Shown: piece after piece, positions 61,564 to 64,000 of the stretch
Numbering within the stretch: position 1 is the stretch's first letter
Layout of the letters: each line of letters opens with the position of its first letter
DNA from: Prado023 sp963788325
GTDB lineage: Bacteria > Actinomycetota > Actinomycetes > S36-B12 > CAIYMF01
Direction: 5' to 3'
NCBI GenBank assembly: GCA_963788325.1
Contig: CAWBGJ010000015.1
Coordinates: 434,001-498,000 of the forward strand
Length of the DNA: 64,000 bases
Translations under genes and position numbers: made by a program
The notes under the pieces: model-generated
Database searches by the model: none
What the model saw: only the letters and a program-made list of their open reading frames with translations
Told to the model about the DNA's origin: nothing

Positions 61564-63327
61564 TCAATCCTCCCGGTCCCACTTCGGCGCCATGTCGCGC
61601 GCGAACTTGATGTCAGAGTTGCTCGTACCAGCGGCCACCATGGGCCACACCATCGCGTCCTTGTGCACCCGGAAGTCCACGACCACCGGAACGTCGTTGA
61701 TGCTCATGGCCTTCTCGATCGTGGCGTCCACGTCGGCTGCCGAATCACAGCGCAGCCCGACCGCACCGTAGGCATCAGCCAGCTTCACGAAGTCCGGGAA
61801 GTCGTGGCTGTGCAGGTCGGTGTTGGAGTAGCGCTCGCTGTAGAACAGCGTCTGCCACTGGCGGACCATGCCGAGGGCGCCGTTGTTGATCAGCGCGACC
61901 TTGATCGGGATCCGGTTGATCGTGCAGGTGGCCAACTCCTGGTTGGTCATCTGGAAGCAGCCGTCACCATCGATGGCCCACACGACCTTGTCCGGGGCAC
62001 CGACCTGCGCGCCCATGGCCGCGGGCACGGCGAAGCCCATCGTGCCCAGGCCGCCGGAGTTGATCCAGCTGCCAGGCTTCTCGTAGTCCACGAACTGCGC
62101 GGCCCACATCTGGTGCTGGCCGACGCCTGCGACGTAGAGGGCCTCCGGGCCCGCGATCGCGCTGAGCCGCTCGATGACGTACTGCGGGGCCAGCGTGCCG
62201 TCCGCAGGCTGGTCGTAGCCGACCGGGTAGGTGCTGCGCCAGCGGTCCAGCTCGACCCACCAGGCCTCGATGTCCAGGGAGCGCCCGGCCGCGAACTCGG
62301 CCTGCAGGGCGCCGATCAGCTCGACGATGACCTCGCGGGCATCGCCGACGATCGGCACGTCCGCGTGCCGGTTCTTCGAGATCTCCGCCGGGTCGATGTC
62401 GGCGTGGATCACCTTCGCAGCCGGGGCGAACGTGGCCAGCTGCCCGGTGACCCGGTCATCGAACCGGGTGCCCAGCGCGATGAGCAGGTCCGAGCTCTGC
62501 AGCGCACCCACCGCCGCGACCGACCCATGCATCCCGGGCATGCCCAGGTGCTGCGGATGGCTGTCCGGGAACGCCCCGCGCGCCATCAGAGTCGTCACGA
62601 CGGGGATTCCGGTCAGTTCGGCCAGGGCGCGCAGCTCTGCGGCCGCGCCGGAGCGGATGATCCCGCCGCCGATGTAGAGCACCGGCTTGCTCGACTCGAG
62701 GATGAGCCGGGCCGCCTCGCGCACCTGCTTGGCGTGCGGGCGGGTGGTGGGCTTGTAGCCGGGCAGGTCCAGGCGGGTGGGCCAGGTGAACGTGGTCTGG
62801 GCCTGCAGGGCGTCCTTGGAGATGTCGACCAGCACCGGGCCGGGGCGGCCGGTGGCGGCGATGTGGAACGCCTCGGCGATCGCCTGCGGGATGTCGTCGG
62901 CATTGGTGATCAGGTAGTTGTGCTTCGTGACCGGCATCGTGATCCCACGGATGTCGGCCTCCTGGAAGGCATCGGTGCCGATGGCCGCGGAGTTCACCTG
63001 ACCGGTGATCGCCACCATCGGCACCGAGTCCATGTACGCGTCAGCGATCGGCGTGACCAGGTTGGTCGCTCCCGGGCCGGAGGTCGCCATGCAGACCCCG
63101 ACCCGTCCGGTCGCGTACGCGTAGCCCGCTGCGGCATGCCCTGCGCCCTGCTCGTGGCGGACGAGGATGTGCCGGACCTGGGTTGAGTCCATCAGCGGGT
63201 CATACGCCGGCAGGATCGCGCCACCCGGGATCCCGAACACCACGTCGACGCCGGCGGCCTCCAGCGAGCGGACGAGGCTGCTGGCCCCGCTGATCGTCTC
63301 CGTCGGGGGGTTGGTCTCGGTCGCCAT
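61564..63327 (-). CDS. ilvB: Acetolactate synthase large (catalytic) subunit
   Basis: A 587-residue ThDP enzyme. It carries the catalytic glutamate in LVRHEQGAGHAAAGYAYATG, ATSGPGATNLVTPIADAYMD, the FAD-binding region LIALGTRFDDRVTG, and the ThDP motif VWAIDGDGCFQMTNQELATC with NRIPIKVALINNGALGM. It makes acetolactate or acetohydroxybutyrate. A leader peptide and intrinsic terminator precede the gene, so attenuation by branched-chain amino acids is likely. The paired small subunit follows. Confidence 0.97.
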   Translation of the reverse strand: MATETNPPTETISGASSLVRSLEAAGVDVVFGIPGGAILPAYDPLMDSTQVRHILVRHEQGAGHAAAGYAYATGRVGVCMATSGPGATNLVTPIADAYMDSVPMVAITGQVNSAAIGTDAFQEADIRGITMPVTKHNYLITNADDIPQAIAEAFHIAATGRPGPVLVDISKDALQAQTTFTWPTRLDLPGYKPTTRPHAKQVREAARLILESSKPVLYIGGGIIRSGAAAELRALAELTGIPVVTTLMARGAFPDSHPQHLGMPGMHGSVAAVGALQSSDLLIALGTRFDDRVTGQLATFAPAAKVIHADIDPAEISKNRHADVPIVGDAREVIVELIGALQAEFAAGRSLDIEAWWVELDRWRSTYPVGYDQPADGTLAPQYVIERLSAIAGPEALYVAGVGQHQMWAAQFVDYEKPGSWINSGGLGTMGFAVPAAMGAQVGAPDKVVWAIDGDGCFQMTNQELATCTINRIPIKVALINNGALGMVRQWQTLFYSERYSNTDLHSHDFPDFVKLADAYGAVGLRCDSAADVDATIEKAMSINDVPVVVDFRVHKDAMVWPMVAAGTSNSDIKFARDMAPKWDRED

Positions 63328-63383
63328 CTGGGTTCCTTGCTCTCGGTGCGGGGGGGGTGGTGGTCAATCCTGCCAGTGCAATG

Positions 63384-63418
63384 AAAAGACCCCGTGGCCC
63401 AGGGGGGCCCACGAGGTC
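63384..63418 (-). terminator. Attenuator terminator before ilvB
   Basis: On the minus strand GACCTCGTGG (63418-63409) pairs with CCACGGGGTC (63397-63388), with a CCC/GGG inner pairing, followed by TTTT (63387-63384). It stands 20 nt after the leader stop and about 57 nt before the ilvB start. Confidence 0.82.
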
Positions 63419-63437
63419 GCGACGGAGTAGGGGAAGG

Positions 63438-63491
63438 TCAGGCTGGGGTCCCTACCCCGGCGCCGTCGGCTACTACGAGAATTCGCTGCAC
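63438..63491 (-). CDS. ilvB leader peptide
   Basis: A 17-codon frame from GTG 63491 encodes MQRILVVADGAGVGTPA. The Ile-Leu-Val-Val run sits near the start, matching the three amino acids whose supply this operon sets. A longer form from GTG 63506 adds five codons. The terminator follows at 63384-63418. Similar ILV-type leaders before ilvB are known in other actinobacteria. No strong ribosome-binding site is visible, so it may be translated from a leaderless or weak start. Confidence 0.7.
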   Translation of the reverse strand: MQRILVVADGAGVGTPA

Positions 63492-63551
63492 GGCGCAATG
63501 GTGCACATGGACGGGGCCGCTGCGCAACCCCTTGGCCAAAACGTCCACCAT

Positions 63552-63570
63552 GTGAGATGCCGGATCTCAC
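63552..63570. promoter_or_regulatory. Perfect inverted repeat upstream of the ilvB leader
   Basis: GTGAGAT and ATCTCAC are 7-bp perfect arms around GCCGG. TTGGCCAA, another palindrome, lies between this and the leader (about 63532-63539). Either may be an operator for ilvBNC or for the neighbouring ilvD. Confidence 0.45.
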
Positions 63571-63642
63571 CGCCCGCGTCGGCGGTCGGGGCGCACAGTG
63601 CGAGGTCTACCCTCCCCGGATCGTCGACGTTGAGTTGCGCTT

Positions 63643-63694
63643 CGGCGGGCCGACACGGGTCTGCGCTGCGGCGGGCCGACACGGGTCTGCGCTG
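63643..63694. repeat. 26-bp tandem duplication between ilvD and ilvB leader
   Basis: CGGCGGGCCGACACGGGTCT begins at 63643 and again at 63669, a 26-bp period. It lies in the noncoding gap downstream of ilvD. Confidence 0.8.
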
Positions 63695-63748
63695 CGGCTG
63701 CGACGCGGGGGCGTCCGAGGCGCAACCCAACCCGAGAGCGGGGCGGGA

Positions 63749-64000
63749 TCAGTCGCAGACTGCGCCGCGGGAGGCGGAGCCGACCAGCTTGGCGTACTTG
63801 GCCAGCACGCCGCGGGTGTAGCGCGGAGGCAGCGGTGCCCAACGCTCACGGCGCGCGGCGAGCTCCGCCTCGTCGACGAGCAGGTCCAGGGTCCGGCCGG
63901 GGATGTCGATGCGCACCCGGTCGCCGTCAGCGACCAGGGCGATCGCGCCCCCGTCCACCGCCTCAGGAGCGACATGTCCCACACACAGGCCGGTGGTGCC
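63749..64000 (-). CDS. ilvD: Dihydroxy-acid dehydratase, C-terminal fragment
   Basis: The C-terminal about 84 residues of IlvD, cut by the window edge. The segments GTTGLCVGHVAPEAVDGG, GDRVRIDIPGRTLDLLVD and RRERWAPLPPRYTRGVLAKYAKLVGSASRGAV, shown here in pieces, are the usual C-terminus of the enzyme that makes 2-keto acids for valine and isoleucine. The start lies beyond 64000. Confidence 0.93.
   Translation of the reverse strand, partial: GTTGLCVGHVAPEAVDGGAIALVADGDRVRIDIPGRTLDLLVDEAELAARRERWAPLPPRYTRGVLAKYAKLVGSASRGAVCD

Overview
This window looks like the chromosome of a high-GC actinomycete (Actinomycetota). The grounds are very GC-rich third codon positions, frequent GTG starts, many start codons that sit 6-8 nt after a TANNNT-type -10 box (leaderless transcription), an HU protein with a lysine/alanine tail, and the actinobacterial gene neighbourhoods leuC-leuD-hup, gpsA-ddl and ilvB-ilvN-ilvC-serA / leuB-ilvE-cimA-gltX. 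I cannot name a genus. No transposase, integrase, phage gene, CRISPR array or rRNA was seen.

Layout. 45-9708: a ThDP enzyme of the acetolactate synthase family, a GNAT acetyltransferase, ddl, a Cys/Met-metabolism PLP enzyme, a secreted hydrolase-like protein, gpsA, plsC, a short-type adenylate kinase, HU and leuD. 9784-11960: leuC, with a divergent IclR-family regulator of the LtbR/NdgR type. 12106-15524: a small membrane protein, tRNA-Glu(CUC), tRNA-Gln(CUG), a 2-phosphoglycerate-kinase-like gene and gltX. 15629-24997: FAH-family gene, cimA, ilvE, leuB, a DUF2804 protein, a double-GNAT protein and leuA. 25003-57347: a large exopolysaccharide (EPS) and surface-protein island. 57750-64000: serA, ilvC, ilvN, ilvB and the 3' end of ilvD.

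Branched-chain amino acid control is the clearest regulatory theme. Three short leader peptides precede biosynthetic genes: Leu-Leu-Leu before leuA, Ile-Ile-Ile plus Val-Ala-Val before cimA, and Ile-Leu-Val-Val before ilvB. The cimA and ilvB leaders are followed by a GC hairpin and a T-run. This fits ribosome-mediated attenuation matched to the product of each branch. leuCD probably answers to the divergent IclR regulator.

The EPS island splits the usual serA-leuB neighbourhood. It encodes a Wzx/Wzy-type pathway: an initiating glycosylphosphotransferase (interrupted by a frameshift), Wzx-like flippase, Wzy-like polymerase, fused Wzz/BY-kinase and several glycosyltransferases, plus a cytidylyltransferase/CDP-alcohol transferase pair. 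Interleaved are four paralogous secreted beta-helix proteins built from one C-terminal domain and two interchangeable N-terminal modules, a fifth unrelated beta-helix protein, a lipoprotein, and a 2207-residue repeat protein (delta-60-like, FN3, LamG, nine PKD, two copies of a GWGTAD module). Two units in the island (lipoprotein plus giant protein, and glycosylphosphotransferase plus glycosyltransferase) share a 40-bp upstream element at the same distance from a putative -10 box and from the first gene. I regard this as the most novel regulatory signal in the window.
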